From positions 62,001-126,000 of the forward strand of contig JBFMAX010000001.1 in assembly GCA_040755395.1 (NCBI GenBank): a stretch of 64,000 nucleotides of DNA, read 5' to 3'. The notes beneath the pieces were generated by a model. It searched no databases and was not told the DNA's origin. It was given only the letters and a program-made list of their open reading frames with translations. Source of the stretch: Nitrospirota bacterium (lineage in GTDB: Bacteria > Nitrospirota > Nitrospiria > Nitrospirales > Nitrospiraceae). A program made the position numbers and the translations under genes. Position 1 is the stretch's first letter. Each line of letters starts with the position of its first letter. Shown piece by piece: positions 1 through 8,040 of this stretch.

Positions 1-63
1 AACGAGTGGGGCTATTCGTGCCGCGTTCGCGATCTCATTAAGTTCATCGCGGCCCGAGCCTGA
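1..63 (+). CDS. gap: glyceraldehyde-3-phosphate dehydrogenase, C-terminal end (partial)
   Basis: Only the last 20 codons lie in the window. They read NEWGYSCRVRDLIKF and end in TGA. NEWGYS is the conserved C-terminal motif of GAPDH, and the following helix fits too. The enzyme oxidatively phosphorylates glyceraldehyde 3-phosphate in the cytoplasm. It stands about 120 nt before pgk on the same strand, the classical gap-pgk-tpiA order, which supports the call despite the short fragment. Confidence 0.85.
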   Translation, partial: NEWGYSCRVRDLIKFIAARA

Positions 64-149
64 ACGCCTGATCGCCAGGACAGGAACCACGCCTGAGTCC
101 ATCTCTCCCCTCCGGTCCGCCGCTCCACCCGGACCGCAACTCGGGGCCA

Positions 150-167
150 GCGGCGTGAAGCGTGAAT
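150..167. repeat. short family-B word repeat before pgk
   Basis: The two words GCGTGAAGCGTGAAT are the same vocabulary as the larger family-B elements elsewhere in the window. This copy has only one arm. It lies directly before the pgk ribosome-binding site (AAGGAG, 168-173). Confidence 0.5.
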
Positions 168-180
168 AAGGAGCGGTGAT

Positions 181-1380
181 GTGAACCTGCACAAACAGAC
201 CATCGAAGACCTTCAACTGTACAACAAGCGCGTCATCATCCGGGCCGACTTCAACGTCCCTCTTGACGACTCGTTGCAGGTGGCCGACGACACCAGGATC
301 CGATCCACGCTGCCGACCATCAACCGCGCGATCGACGAAGGCGCCAAGGTCATCCTCTGCTCGCACCTCGGCCGTCCCAAAGGAAAGTTCGATCCGAAAC
401 TCAGCCTGGCCCCGGTGGCCAAGCGACTCCAGCGCTGGCTCGGCAAAGATGTGGTGTTCGCGCCTGACTGCGTCGGTCCAGCGGTCGAGAACGTGGTCGC
501 ACGCATGAAGCCCGGCGACGTGCTGCTCCTGGAAAACCTGCGCTTCCATCCCGGGGAGGAGAAAAACGACGACGATTTCTCCAAGGCGTTGGCTTCGCTC
601 GGCGACGTGTACATCAACGACGCCTTCGGCGCCGCGCACCGGGCCCATGCCTCCATCGTCGGCATTCCCAAGTTCGTCAAGGAATCGGCGGCCGGATATC
701 TTCTGAAAAAGGAAATCGAGTACCTGGAGGGCGCGGTCGAGAACCCGATCCGGCCGTTCGTGGCGATTCTGGGCGGCGCGAAGGTGTCCGGCAAAATCGG
801 GGTCATCGAGAACCTGGGCAAGAAAGTCGACAAGGTCATCATCGGTGGCGGTATGGCCTTCACCTTCATCAAGGCGATGGGGTTGGAGATCGGCAACTCG
901 CTCGTCGAAAACGACATGCTCGATTTCGCTAAAGGCGTGCAGGAACACGCTTTCTCGCGCGGGGTGAAGTTTTACCTGCCGGTCGACTGTGTCGTGGCGG
1001 CGAGCCGGGAGCCCGGGGCGGAGACCAAGATCGTACCCGTGCAGGAGATTCCGAAGGACTGGTACGCCCTGGACATCGGCCCCGCGTCGGTCAAACTGTT
1101 CACCGAAGCGGTGCAGAACGCAAAGACGATCCTGTGGAACGGCCCGATGGGCGTGTTCGAAATCGACGCATTCGCCCGCGGGACGATGGCCATGGCCCAT
1201 GCGGTCGCCAACGCGTACGCCTTGACCATCGTGGGCGGCGGTGATACGGCCCTGGCCGTGCACCGGGCCGGCGAGTCGGAAAGTATGTCCTTCATTTCCA
1301 CCGGCGGCGGCGCGGCCCTGGAACTTCTGGAAGGCAAGCAACTCCCCGGCCTGGTCGCCTTGCCCGACCGGAACCCCTGA
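181..1380 (+). CDS. pgk: phosphoglycerate kinase
   Basis: Transfers the acyl phosphate of 1,3-bisphosphoglycerate to ADP in glycolysis, or the reverse in gluconeogenesis and the Calvin cycle. The product is 399 aa, close to the usual length. Visible family motifs are RADFNVP near residue 20, SHLGRPKG near 61, the hinge-region GGAKVSGKI near 198, and the nucleotide-binding WNGPMGVFE near 319 and GGGDTA near 350. The start is GTG with AAGGAG 7 nt upstream (168-173). It is the second gene of the gap-pgk-tpiA run; tpiA starts 42 nt after its stop. Confidence 0.98.
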   Translation: MNLHKQTIEDLQLYNKRVIIRADFNVPLDDSLQVADDTRIRSTLPTINRAIDEGAKVILCSHLGRPKGKFDPKLSLAPVAKRLQRWLGKDVVFAPDCVGPAVENVVARMKPGDVLLLENLRFHPGEEKNDDDFSKALASLGDVYINDAFGAAHRAHASIVGIPKFVKESAAGYLLKKEIEYLEGAVENPIRPFVAILGGAKVSGKIGVIENLGKKVDKVIIGGGMAFTFIKAMGLEIGNSLVENDMLDFAKGVQEHAFSRGVKFYLPVDCVVAASREPGAETKIVPVQEIPKDWYALDIGPASVKLFTEAVQNAKTILWNGPMGVFEIDAFARGTMAMAHAVANAYALTIVGGGDTALAVHRAGESESMSFISTGGGAALELLEGKQLPGLVALPDRNP

Positions 1381-1422
1381 ATTCTCGTGCCAGTCGCATA
1401 ACGATCCGTTGAGGTCACCGCC

Positions 1423-2202
1423 GTGCGCCGACTGCTCATCGTGGGCAACTGGAAGATGCACAAGACGGCCTCGGAGGCGGCGGACCATGTCCGGCATCTC
1501 TTGGCGCTGATCCCGGAGACGATCGGGATCGAAGCGGTCCTCGCGCCGCCGTTCACGGCGTTGCAGGCGGTGCGTGACGCGCTGGCCGGCGATTCTCGCT
1601 TCGTCCTTGCCGCGCAGAACCTGTTCTGGGAAGACCAGGGCGCATTCACCGGAGAGATTTCCGGACCGATGTTGAAGGACCTCGGCTGCCGATACGTGAT
1701 CGCCGGCCATTCAGAACGGCGGCAGATCTTCGGAGAGCAGGACGAACTCATCAACAGAAAGGTGCGCGCCGCCGTGAAACATGGCGTACGGCCGATTCTC
1801 TGCGTCGGAGAATCGGCCACCGAGCGTGACGCCGATCGCACCGATGCCGCGGTGACCGGACAGCTTCTGAAGGGACTCGCCGGCCTGCGCAAGGAAGACG
1901 TTGCGGCGGTGACCATCGCGTACGAACCGGTGTGGGCCATCGGCACCGGACGGGCCGCTTCGCCGGAACAGGCGGCGGCCGTGCACCGGACGATCCGGAA
2001 GAAATTAGCGGAACAGTGGGGACGTGACGCGGAGACCGCGATCCGCGTCCTGTATGGCGGGAGCGTGACGCCGCAGAACGCGGCATCGTTGCTGGCCAAC
2101 GACCAGATCGACGGCGCATTGGTCGGAGGGGCTTGTCTCGATCCGAACGCCTTTGCTACAATTCTCGCCGCTGCGCAAGCCCGCGCCGCGTGCCCGCGAT
2201 GA
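1423..2202 (+). CDS. tpiA: triosephosphate isomerase
   Basis: Interconverts dihydroxyacetone phosphate and glyceraldehyde 3-phosphate. The 259-aa TIM barrel shows the substrate lysine motif GNWKMHK (about 6-12), the catalytic histidine in AGHSERR (about 93-99), the catalytic glutamate and flexible loop in YEPVWAIGTGR (about 167-177), and the phosphate-binding GGSV near 211. The start is GTG with a weak GAGG upstream. Its stop (TGA, 2200-2202) is 7 nt before the secG start, so the two are probably co-transcribed. Confidence 0.98.
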   Translation: MRRLLIVGNWKMHKTASEAADHVRHLLALIPETIGIEAVLAPPFTALQAVRDALAGDSRFVLAAQNLFWEDQGAFTGEISGPMLKDLGCRYVIAGHSERRQIFGEQDELINRKVRAAVKHGVRPILCVGESATERDADRTDAAVTGQLLKGLAGLRKEDVAAVTIAYEPVWAIGTGRAASPEQAAAVHRTIRKKLAEQWGRDAETAIRVLYGGSVTPQNAASLLANDQIDGALVGGACLDPNAFATILAAAQARAACPR

Positions 2203-2209
2203 GGCCGTG

Positions 2210-2557
2210 ATGTACACCTTGATCGTGATTGTTCATGTGCTGGTCTGCTTCCTCATGATCGGCGCCATTCTGCTCCAGTCCGGCAAAGGCGCAGAGATCG
2301 GCGCCGCCTTCGGCGGCTCCAGCCAGACCGTCTTCGGCAGCCGGGGGCCGGCCAATTTCCTGAGCAAGTTCACCGTCGTCGCCGCTTTCGTGTTCATGAT
2401 CACGTCGCTGAGCCTCGCCATCATGGCCAAAGAGCGTACGTTCTCTTCCACCGTCATCGACTTGAACAAGAAAGCCGCGCCCGCCGCTCCGGCGGACAGT
2501 TCCAAAGACTCCTCACCGAGCCAGCCGGCCGAAGAAAGCAAGCCGGTGAGTCCGTAG
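2210..2557 (+). CDS. secG: preprotein translocase subunit SecG
   Basis: Small inner-membrane subunit of the SecYEG channel that assists SecA-driven export. The 115-aa protein has the expected layout: a first transmembrane helix (YTLIVIVHVLVCFLMIGAILL), the conserved cytoplasmic loop QSGKGAEIGAAFGGSSQTVFGSRG cut by Gly/Ser, a second helix near residues 55-75, and a low-complexity Ala/Pro/Ser tail. ATG at 2210 with GAGG 5-6 nt upstream is preferred over a longer frame that would overlap tpiA. secG after tpiA is a common gene order. Confidence 0.95.
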   Translation: MYTLIVIVHVLVCFLMIGAILLQSGKGAEIGAAFGGSSQTVFGSRGPANFLSKFTVVAAFVFMITSLSLAIMAKERTFSSTVIDLNKKAAPAAPADSSKDSSPSQPAEESKPVSP

Positions 2558-2562
2558 ACTTC

Positions 2563-2762
2563 CAGCTATCGGCGTTCAGCTCTCAGCCACTGATCCTGCC
2601 TGCGCCGAGCCTCGGCGAGCCGGCATTGAACTAGCGTCTTTCTGCAGTAAAGCACCCGCTTTTGAGAGCGAGGTTTCCAAACTCGCAGTTCCGAGACCAA
2701 GGCTGAAAGCTGATCACTGAGAGCTGACCGCTGGGGGCTGATAGCTGACGGCTGCCGGCTTA
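2563..2762. repeat. family-C word-repeat element (AGCTGA words) with a structured core
   Basis: Left arm 2563-2596 and right arm 2698-2762 are made of degenerate AGCTGA/TCAGCT words. They are mutually complementary: TCAGCTCTCAG near 2575 pairs with CTGAGAGCTGA near 2716. Unlike other copies, the arms enclose about 100 nt rather than a short spacer. The core itself has a GCGAG/CTCGC hairpin and a CGCCGA/TCGGCG hairpin, and resembles a tRNA on the minus strand (separate entry). It lies between the convergent secG and ilvE genes. Confidence 0.6.
2611..2694 (-). pseudogene. tRNA-Leu(CAA)-like relic
   Basis: Read on the minus strand, this core contains a D-arm-like segment (TTTGG loop), CTCAAAAGCGGGTGC, which resembles the anticodon loop and variable-arm start of tRNA-Leu(CAA), a CTTT/AAAG variable stem, and a T-loop-like TTCAATG. 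The acceptor stem pairs only in part (TCGG/CCGA), the D-stem and anticodon stem compete for the same bases, and the discriminator is not A. It is therefore a decayed tRNA or a chance mimic, not a functional gene. A tRNA-Leu beside secG is a known arrangement in other bacteria. Confidence 0.3.
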
Positions 2763-3671
2763 AATTCTCGTCAGCCACGCCTGGTGGGAGGGGTCCTCGC
2801 CTTTGACGACATCAAAGAACGCCTTCTGGAGACCCATTGTAATCGGACCGGGCTTGCCGGTTCCGATCCGCCGATTGTCGATTTCGCGCACCGGGGTGAG
2901 TTCCGCCGCAGTGCCGGTCACGAACACTTCGTCGGCGACATACATTTCGTCGCGGGTGAACCGTTCCTCTGCCACCGGAATCCCGCGCTCCCGCGCAAGC
3001 TGAATGACGGAATTCCGCGTGATGCCTTCGAGAATGGAAGTCAACGGCGTCGTCTTGAGCACGCCGCGCCTGACGATGAAGACATTCTCGCCCGTCCCTT
3101 CCGCAACATAGCCCTCGGGATCCAGCATGATGGCTTCGTCGTATCCGTCCGCCTTCACTTCGCGCTTGGCCAGGATCGAGTTGACGTAGTAACCGGAGAT
3201 CTTCCCGCGGGTCATCGAGACGTTCACATGGTGCCGCGTGAAGGACGACACCCGCGCGCGAATGCCGTTGGCCAACGCCTCTTCTCCCAAATAGGCGCCC
3301 CACCGCCACGCCGCGATCGCCACGCGGACCGGGTTCTCCCCCGGATAGAGCCCCATCGCGCCGTAGCCGATGTAGACCAGCGGGCGGATGTAGCAGGCAT
3401 CCAGCCTGTTCACCCGCACGGTCTCGACGATCGCCTCGGTCACCTGCTTTTTATCGTACGGTATCCGGATCATGGCGATGTGCGCAGACTCGAACAGCCG
3501 GTCGACATGCTCCGGTAGGCGAAAAATGGCCGAGCCGTTCTTCCCCCGATAGCAGCGAAGGCCTTCGAAGGCTGCCAAGCCGTAGTGGAGAGAATGGGTC
3601 AGGACGTGGACGTTCGCGTCCGCCCAATTCACAAACGTGCCGTCCATCCAGATTTTGTCGCTGGGTTGCAT
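2760..3671 (-). CDS. ilvE: branched-chain amino acid aminotransferase
   Basis: PLP-dependent fold-type IV transaminase that makes valine, leucine and isoleucine from their 2-oxo acids. The 303-aa product begins MQPSDKIWMDG, the usual N-terminus of IlvE. It has the substrate-loop HSLHYG..FEGLRCY, the region containing the PLP lysine (SILAKREV), and the cofactor-binding EGTGENVF and TGTAAELTP. Start 3671 is preferred over the longer frame from 3716, because the family begins here. It has its own promoter (3720-3747) and is convergent with secG. Confidence 0.95.
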   Translation of the reverse strand: MQPSDKIWMDGTFVNWADANVHVLTHSLHYGLAAFEGLRCYRGKNGSAIFRLPEHVDRLFESAHIAMIRIPYDKKQVTEAIVETVRVNRLDACYIRPLVYIGYGAMGLYPGENPVRVAIAAWRWGAYLGEEALANGIRARVSSFTRHHVNVSMTRGKISGYYVNSILAKREVKADGYDEAIMLDPEGYVAEGTGENVFIVRRGVLKTTPLTSILEGITRNSVIQLARERGIPVAEERFTRDEMYVADEVFVTGTAAELTPVREIDNRRIGTGKPGPITMGLQKAFFDVVKGEDPSHQAWLTRI

Positions 3672-3719
3672 CGTGGAGCCCCTGAGAAATGTGGGTTCGG
3701 TGTTCGAGACAAGCACAAC

Positions 3720-3747
3720 GGTATAGCAGCGCCCTCGGCCTTGTCAA
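3720..3747 (-). promoter_or_regulatory. sigma70-type promoter of ilvE
   Basis: On the minus strand TTGACA (3747-3742), a 16-nt spacer and TATACC (3725-3720) form a good promoter about 50 nt before the ilvE start. Confidence 0.65.
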
Positions 3748-3825
3748 CGAACCGCGAAGACCTTAGCGCGTGTCCCTTGCCTTGCGGCCCGGTCACCGGA
3801 CGATGCGTTCCCCTAGCCCTTTGCC

Positions 3826-3855
3826 TTGACAGTTTTCGCGGCCCTGTGTTAGAGA
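3826..3855 (+). promoter_or_regulatory. sigma70-type promoter of rplU-rpmA
   Basis: TTGACA (3826-3831), then TTAGAG or TAGAGA at 17-18 nt spacing (3849-3855), lies 30 nt before the rplU start. Confidence 0.6.
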
Positions 3856-3885
3856 TTCGCTTCCTGTTTGGAGGCACATACCCCT

Positions 3886-4200
3886 ATGTATGCGATCGTG
3901 GAGACCGGCGGCAAACAATATCGGGTCGAGCCGGGGACCCTGCTGCAGGTGGAAGCGCTGCCCGGCGAAGTCGGCGGCACGGTCGAATTGGACCAGGTTC
4001 GGCTGGTCCACGGCGACAGCGGCTTCCTGGTCGGCCGGCCTGTCGTCCAGGGCGCGCGTGTGCTGGCGGAGATCGTCAAGCACGGGCGAGCCCGCTCGAT
4101 CATGGTTTTCAAGAAGAAGCGCCGGAAGAACTACCGGCGGACGAAAGGCCACCGGCAGGGCTACACGCAGATTCGGATCACCGGCATCCAGACCGCGTGA
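3886..4200 (+). CDS. rplU: 50S ribosomal protein L21
   Basis: Structural protein of the large ribosomal subunit that binds 23S rRNA. The 104-aa length is standard. It starts [14 protein letters not shown], the L21 signature, and has the basic C-terminal segment [22 protein letters not shown] 3886 follows a strong GGAGG (3870-3874). L21, L27 and Obg in this order is a highly conserved bacterial operon. The stop TGA lies inside a GCGTGAAGCG word of the following repeat. Confidence 0.98.
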   Translation: MYAIVETGGKQYRVEPGTLLQVEALPGEVGGTVELDQVRLVHGDSGFLVGRPVVQGARVLAEIVKHGRARSIMVFKKKRRKNYRRTKGHRQGYTQIRITGIQTA

Positions 4201-4300
4201 AGCGATAGAGACCGTGAAGCGCATCTCGTGAAGCATCGTTCGTTTGCGAGATACGAGCGACGGTCTCTAGCGAGATACGAACGACGAGATACGAGGAACT
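4195..4300. repeat. family-B word-repeat element between rplU and rpmA
   Basis: Repeated words GTGAAGC, CGAGATACGA and GAGACCG form two complementary arms, for example GAGACCG near 4208 against CGGTCTC near 4260 and CGTTCG near 4237 against CGAACG near 4278. The left end includes the rplU stop codon. The right end supplies the GAGG that serves as the rpmA ribosome-binding site (about 4291). Confidence 0.65.
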
Positions 4301-4305
4301 GAACA

Positions 4306-4569
4306 ATGGCAACGAACAAAGGCGGCGGCTCCTCCCGTAACGGGCGCGACAGCAACCCCCAATATCTCGGCGTCAAGGCGTTCGGCGGCGAAACGGTGAA
4401 GGCGGGAAGCATTCTCGTCCGGCAACGCGGGACGAAATTCTTCCCCGGCTTCAATGTCGGCCTGGGGCGGGACCATACGCTGTTCGCGAAGATCGCCGGG
4501 GTGGTGAAGTTCGAAGGCGGACGGGACAGGCAAAAAGTGAGCGTGTATCCGACCACCTCGACCGAGTAG
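4306..4569 (+). CDS. rpmA: 50S ribosomal protein L27
   Basis: Ribosomal protein at the peptidyl-transferase centre. The 87-aa protein has the typical N-terminus [17 protein letters not shown] and the conserved [21 protein letters not shown] and [10 protein letters not shown] segments. Translation probably uses GAGGAAC 8-13 nt upstream, which belongs to the preceding word repeat. It is the second gene of the rplU-rpmA-obg operon. Confidence 0.98.
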   Translation: MATNKGGGSSRNGRDSNPQYLGVKAFGGETVKAGSILVRQRGTKFFPGFNVGLGRDHTLFAKIAGVVKFEGGRDRQKVSVYPTTSTE

Positions 4570-4707
4570 CGCGCCGCCTTCCTTCTCCTCCTTCTGATCC
4601 TTTATCCTGTACCAACGCACAGCCAGATCAGTCCGCCAGTGCAGGCTTGACCCGGCAGGTTTCGCCCGCACGACTGCCGCGGTCGAGCACGGGTTCCGGT
4701 GACGGCC

Positions 4708-5733
4708 ATGTTTGTCGATGAAGTCCGCATCTTCGTGAAGGCCGGGCGCGGCGGGGACGGCGTCTGCAGTTTTCGCCGCGAAAAGTACGTCCCGCACGGA
4801 GGGCCGGACGGTGGAGACGGCGGCAACGGCGGCAACGTGATCCTGGTCGCCTCGCACCGGCTCAGCACCCTCCTAGACCTGCGGTATCAGCAGCATTACG
4901 AGGCTGAGGCCGGCCGGCCGGGAGAAGGGTCCAACCGCCACGGCCGCACGGGCGACGATGTCGTCATTCCGGTCCCGGTCGGCACGATGGTTTTCGACGA
5001 CGAGACCGGCGAGGTGCTGGCCGATCTGGCCGCGGACGGTGATTCCTTCGTCGCAGCCCGCGGCGGGCGCGGCGGGCGCGGCAATTCCCATTTCGCGACG
5101 CCCACGAATCGCGTGCCGACGCGTTTCGAACACGGGACGCCCGGCGAAGAGCGATGGCTGCGCCTCGAACTCAAACTGCTGGCAGATGTCGGCCTGGTCG
5201 GCTTGCCCAACGCCGGCAAGTCCACTTTGATCGCCGCCATTTCCGCCGCGCATCCCAAGATCGCCGACTATCCGTTCACGACGCTGACTCCCAACCTCGG
5301 CGTGGTCCGCCTGGGCGAAGACCGCAGTTTCGTCGTCGCGGACATTCCCGGCCTGATCGAAGGCGCTCACCAGGGCAAGGGGCTGGGCTTCCAATTCCTC
5401 CGGCACATCGAGCGGACGTCGTTCTTGCTGCACCTGGTGGACGTGTCGGAGTCCGCGCCGGACGATCCCATCGCCGCCTTCGAGGTCATGCGGAAGGAAC
5501 TGGCGGCCTATGACGCGACGCTCAAAGCCAAACCCTTCGCGGTCGTCGGGACCAAGGTGGACATCCGCGAGTCCGGCGCGCGCCTGGAGCGTCTGCGGAC
5601 CTATTGCAAGCGGCACCGCTTCAAATTCTTTCCGATCTCGGCCGTGACCCGGGAAGGCCTCGAGGAGGTCGTGCGTTTCGTCGGCCAGAAAGTGGACGCG
5701 TTGAGGAAGGAACCGTGCGCGACGAACTCCTGA
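4708..5733 (+). CDS. obg: Obg/CgtA-family GTPase
   Basis: Ribosome-associated GTPase used in 50S assembly and stress control. The 341-aa product shows the glycine-rich Obg domain (1 to about 158) with VKAGRGGDGVCSFRREKYVP. The G domain follows, with GLPNAGKST (G1, about 164), DIPGLIEGA (G3, about 212), GTKVD (G4, about 281) and a G5 SAVT near 310. It lacks the extra C-terminal OCT or TGS domain seen in some species. ATG 4708 gives the usual MFVDEV start; a GTG 9 nt upstream is possible. It overlaps proB by 19 nt. Confidence 0.96.
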   Translation: MFVDEVRIFVKAGRGGDGVCSFRREKYVPHGGPDGGDGGNGGNVILVASHRLSTLLDLRYQQHYEAEAGRPGEGSNRHGRTGDDVVIPVPVGTMVFDDETGEVLADLAADGDSFVAARGGRGGRGNSHFATPTNRVPTRFEHGTPGEERWLRLELKLLADVGLVGLPNAGKSTLIAAISAAHPKIADYPFTTLTPNLGVVRLGEDRSFVVADIPGLIEGAHQGKGLGFQFLRHIERTSFLLHLVDVSESAPDDPIAAFEVMRKELAAYDATLKAKPFAVVGTKVDIRESGARLERLRTYCKRHRFKFFPISAVTREGLEEVVRFVGQKVDALRKEPCATNS

Positions 5734-6836
5734 AGCAAGCCAAACGGATCGTCATCAAGATCGGAAGCAGCCTGGTCGCCTCGCGCGATTCCGGACTGCG
5801 TCCGGAGCAGATCGACCGGTTGGCGGACGAGATCGCCTCGCTCAGGACGGACGGGCGGGAGGTTTTGATCGTCTCGTCCGGCGCGATCGTGTCGGGCATC
5901 AAGAAACTCGGCCTCAAAACCTATCCGAAGAATCTGCCGGTCAAGCAGGCCGCCGCGGCGGTCGGCCAAAGTCGGTTGATGTGGGCCTACGAGAAAGCCT
6001 TCGAGCGCGTGGGGCTCAAGGTCGCCCAGATCCTGCTCACGCATCAGGACTTGGCCGACCGGCGGCGCTTTCTCAACGCCCGCCACACGCTGACCACATT
6101 GATCGAATTCGGCGTAGTGCCCATCATCAACGAAAACGACACGGTGGCGGTGGACGAGATCCGGTTCGGCGACAACGACACCTTGGCCGGCGACGTCGCC
6201 CACCTGGTGGATGCCGACCTGTTGGTGATTCTCTCCGACGTCGACGGGCTTTACACCGAGGACCCGCGGCGCAATCCCTCGGCGACGTTGATTCCGCTCA
6301 TCCCGGACATCACGGACGACATCGAGCGCCGCGCCGGCCTGTCTTCAACGTTCGAGGGCACGGGCGGTATGGCGACGAAGGTGCGCGCCGCCAAGAAGGT
6401 GGCCGAGTACGGCGTGGCGACGTTGATCCTCAACGGGGAAAAGGCCGGGCTGTTGCCGGCCGTGTTCGCCGGACAGCCGGGCGGCAGTCTGTTTCTGGCT
6501 CGCAGCCGCCGCTTGACCAGCCGCAAACAGTGGATCGCCTTCACCCTGCGCGCCCGGGGATCGCTCAAGCTCGACGACGGCGCGGTCGAGGCGCTCACGA
6601 AACGGGGCAAGAGCCTGCTGGCCTCGGGCATCATCGACGTGGTCGGCCAGTTCGAAGCCGGAGACCCGGTCGCCTGCACGGACCGGGACGGCAAAGAGTT
6701 CGCAAAGGGGTTGGTGAACTTCTCATCCGAAACTCTGGCCCGCATCAAAGGCCTGAAGACATCAGAGATCCAACAACTCCTCGGACAGCAGGAATATGAG
6801 GAGGTCATTCACCGGGATAATCTGGTGATCCTCTAG
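5715..6836 (+). CDS. proB: glutamate 5-kinase
   Basis: First enzyme of proline synthesis: phosphorylates glutamate to gamma-glutamyl phosphate. The 373-aa protein has an amino acid kinase domain (VIKIGSSLV near residue 11, SSGAIVSG near 51, NENDTVAVDEIRFGDND near 138) and a C-terminal PUA domain (about 280-365). The start is GTG after GAGGAAGG (5703-5710), overlapping the end of obg, which implies coupling. proA, often next to proB, is not here; nadD follows instead. Confidence 0.96.
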   Translation: MRDELLKQAKRIVIKIGSSLVASRDSGLRPEQIDRLADEIASLRTDGREVLIVSSGAIVSGIKKLGLKTYPKNLPVKQAAAAVGQSRLMWAYEKAFERVGLKVAQILLTHQDLADRRRFLNARHTLTTLIEFGVVPIINENDTVAVDEIRFGDNDTLAGDVAHLVDADLLVILSDVDGLYTEDPRRNPSATLIPLIPDITDDIERRAGLSSTFEGTGGMATKVRAAKKVAEYGVATLILNGEKAGLLPAVFAGQPGGSLFLARSRRLTSRKQWIAFTLRARGSLKLDDGAVEALTKRGKSLLASGIIDVVGQFEAGDPVACTDRDGKEFAKGLVNFSSETLARIKGLKTSEIQQLLGQQEYEEVIHRDNLVIL

Positions 6837-6837
6837 G

Positions 6838-6926
6838 AGGAATGTGGCATGTGGAAGGTGGAATGCAGACGGCCGATGCCGGGCCATTCCTCATTCCTCA
6901 TTCCACATTCCTCATTCCTCGTTCAT
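6838..6926. repeat. family-D word-repeat element (CATTCCTCATTCC)
   Basis: Left arm AGGAATGTGGCATGTGG..GGTGGAATGC (6838-6866) and right arm CATTCCTCATTCC..CCACATTCC (6890-6922) are complementary at the word level. The element begins 2 nt after the proB stop and ends just before nadD. Confidence 0.65.
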
Positions 6927-6938
6927 CAATAATAAAGC

Positions 6939-7625
6939 ATGCGTCTCGGCTTATTCGGCGGCACGTTCAATCCGATCCACATCTGCCATCTGGCGATCGC
7001 CGCGCAGACGCGGGACCGGATGGGGCTCGACCGGGTTCTCTTCATCCCCACCGGCGATCCGCCGCACAAGCCGCCGGGCGTGCTCGCGCCGGCCGAGCAC
7101 CGCTGCGAAATGGTCCGGCTCGCCATCGCCGGCGAACCGACCTTCGCCCTCACCGACATCGAGATCCGCCGTCCGACGAAATCCTATTCGATCGACACGG
7201 TTCGGGAGCTGCACCGCGACTACGGCGCATCGACGGCGCTCTTCTTCATCATCGGCCTCGACGCGTTTCTTGACTTTGATAGTTGGCGGGAGGCGCCGAC
7301 CCTGCTGCGCCTCTGTCATTTCGTCGTCGTCTCGCGGCCCGGCGCGTTGTTCCGCTCGTTCGAGAAGGTCTCGTTGCTGCCGCCGATCGAACCCGCGCAG
7401 CTTTCCGAGCTGGACGCCGATCGGAAGGACCGCGTCGATGTGCAGATTCCCGGCGGCCGCGGCCTCTCGCTGCTCCGCCTTCCGCCCTGCATGGTCTCCG
7501 CTTCGGACATTCGCAACCGCATCCGGCAGCGACTCAGCCTGGCGAATCTGTTGCCCACCCCTGTTGAATCCTATATAATTCAGCACAAGCTCTACCTGGA
7601 GGACGCCGATCGTACTGGAGTCTAA
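6939..7625 (+). CDS. nadD: nicotinate-nucleotide adenylyltransferase
   Basis: Converts nicotinate mononucleotide and ATP to deamido-NAD. The 228-aa protein begins with GGTFNPIHICHLAIA, the nucleotidyltransferase (H/T)IGH-type motif; the usual GH is CH here. It continues with FIPTGDPPHK, and SASDIRNRIRQ near residue 189 is the ISSTxIR-type motif. It follows proB and overlaps rsfS by 17 nt. The proB-nadD-rsfS order is common. Confidence 0.95.
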   Translation: MRLGLFGGTFNPIHICHLAIAAQTRDRMGLDRVLFIPTGDPPHKPPGVLAPAEHRCEMVRLAIAGEPTFALTDIEIRRPTKSYSIDTVRELHRDYGASTALFFIIGLDAFLDFDSWREAPTLLRLCHFVVVSRPGALFRSFEKVSLLPPIEPAQLSELDADRKDRVDVQIPGGRGLSLLRLPPCMVSASDIRNRIRQRLSLANLLPTPVESYIIQHKLYLEDADRTGV

Positions 7626-8037
7626 GGCCAAGGCCCTCGCGATTGCGCGGGCATCCCTCGACAAAAAAGCCTCCGATGTCCTGGTTCTCCACGTTGCGAA
7701 ACTGACCTCCGTCACCGATTATCTGGTTCTGTGTTCCGGGGAATCGGAACGTCAAGTCAAGGCCATCGCGGACAACGTGGACGCGGTCCTCTCGGCGCAG
7801 CGCTCCGCGCCACTCAGTATTGAAGGCACCTCCGCGTCCAACTGGATTCTGATGGACTTCGGTGACGTGGTCGCGCACGTGTTCCGCAAAGACGTGCGTG
7901 AACACTACGCGCTGGAAAAGCTGTGGGCCGATGCCAAACGAGTTCGGCTACCCTCGAAAGGTTCGTCCGGCCCGGCCCCGGTCCGGCAGACTCTGCGGGT
8001 CCGTCCGCCGCGGGTCCGGTCGACGAAGCAGGCCTAA
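7609..8037 (+). CDS. rsfS: ribosomal silencing factor RsfS with non-standard start codon
   Basis: RsfS (Iojap/DUF143) binds L14 and blocks 30S-50S joining. The reading frame gives VLESKAKALAIARASLDKKASDV, KLTSVTDYLVLCSG, RQVKAIADNV, W.L.DFGDVVAHVFRKDVREHYALEKLW, all diagnostic of the family. Between the upstream in-frame stop (7576) and the middle of the conserved domain there is no ATG, GTG or TTG. GGAGG at 7598-7602 is 6 nt before ATC at 7609, so AUC is the likely start; CTG at 7615 is the alternative. The C-terminus is about 25 residues longer than E. coli RsfS and basic. Confidence 0.88.
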   Translation: MVLESKAKALAIARASLDKKASDVLVLHVAKLTSVTDYLVLCSGESERQVKAIADNVDAVLSAQRSAPLSIEGTSASNWILMDFGDVVAHVFRKDVREHYALEKLWADAKRVRLPSKGSSGPAPVRQTLRVRPPRVRSTKQA

Positions 8038-8040
8038 GCC

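Noticed and set aside
2611-2694. Functional tRNA-Leu on the minus strand
   Set aside because: Incomplete acceptor pairing, competing D and anticodon stems, wrong discriminator base; kept only as a possible relic.
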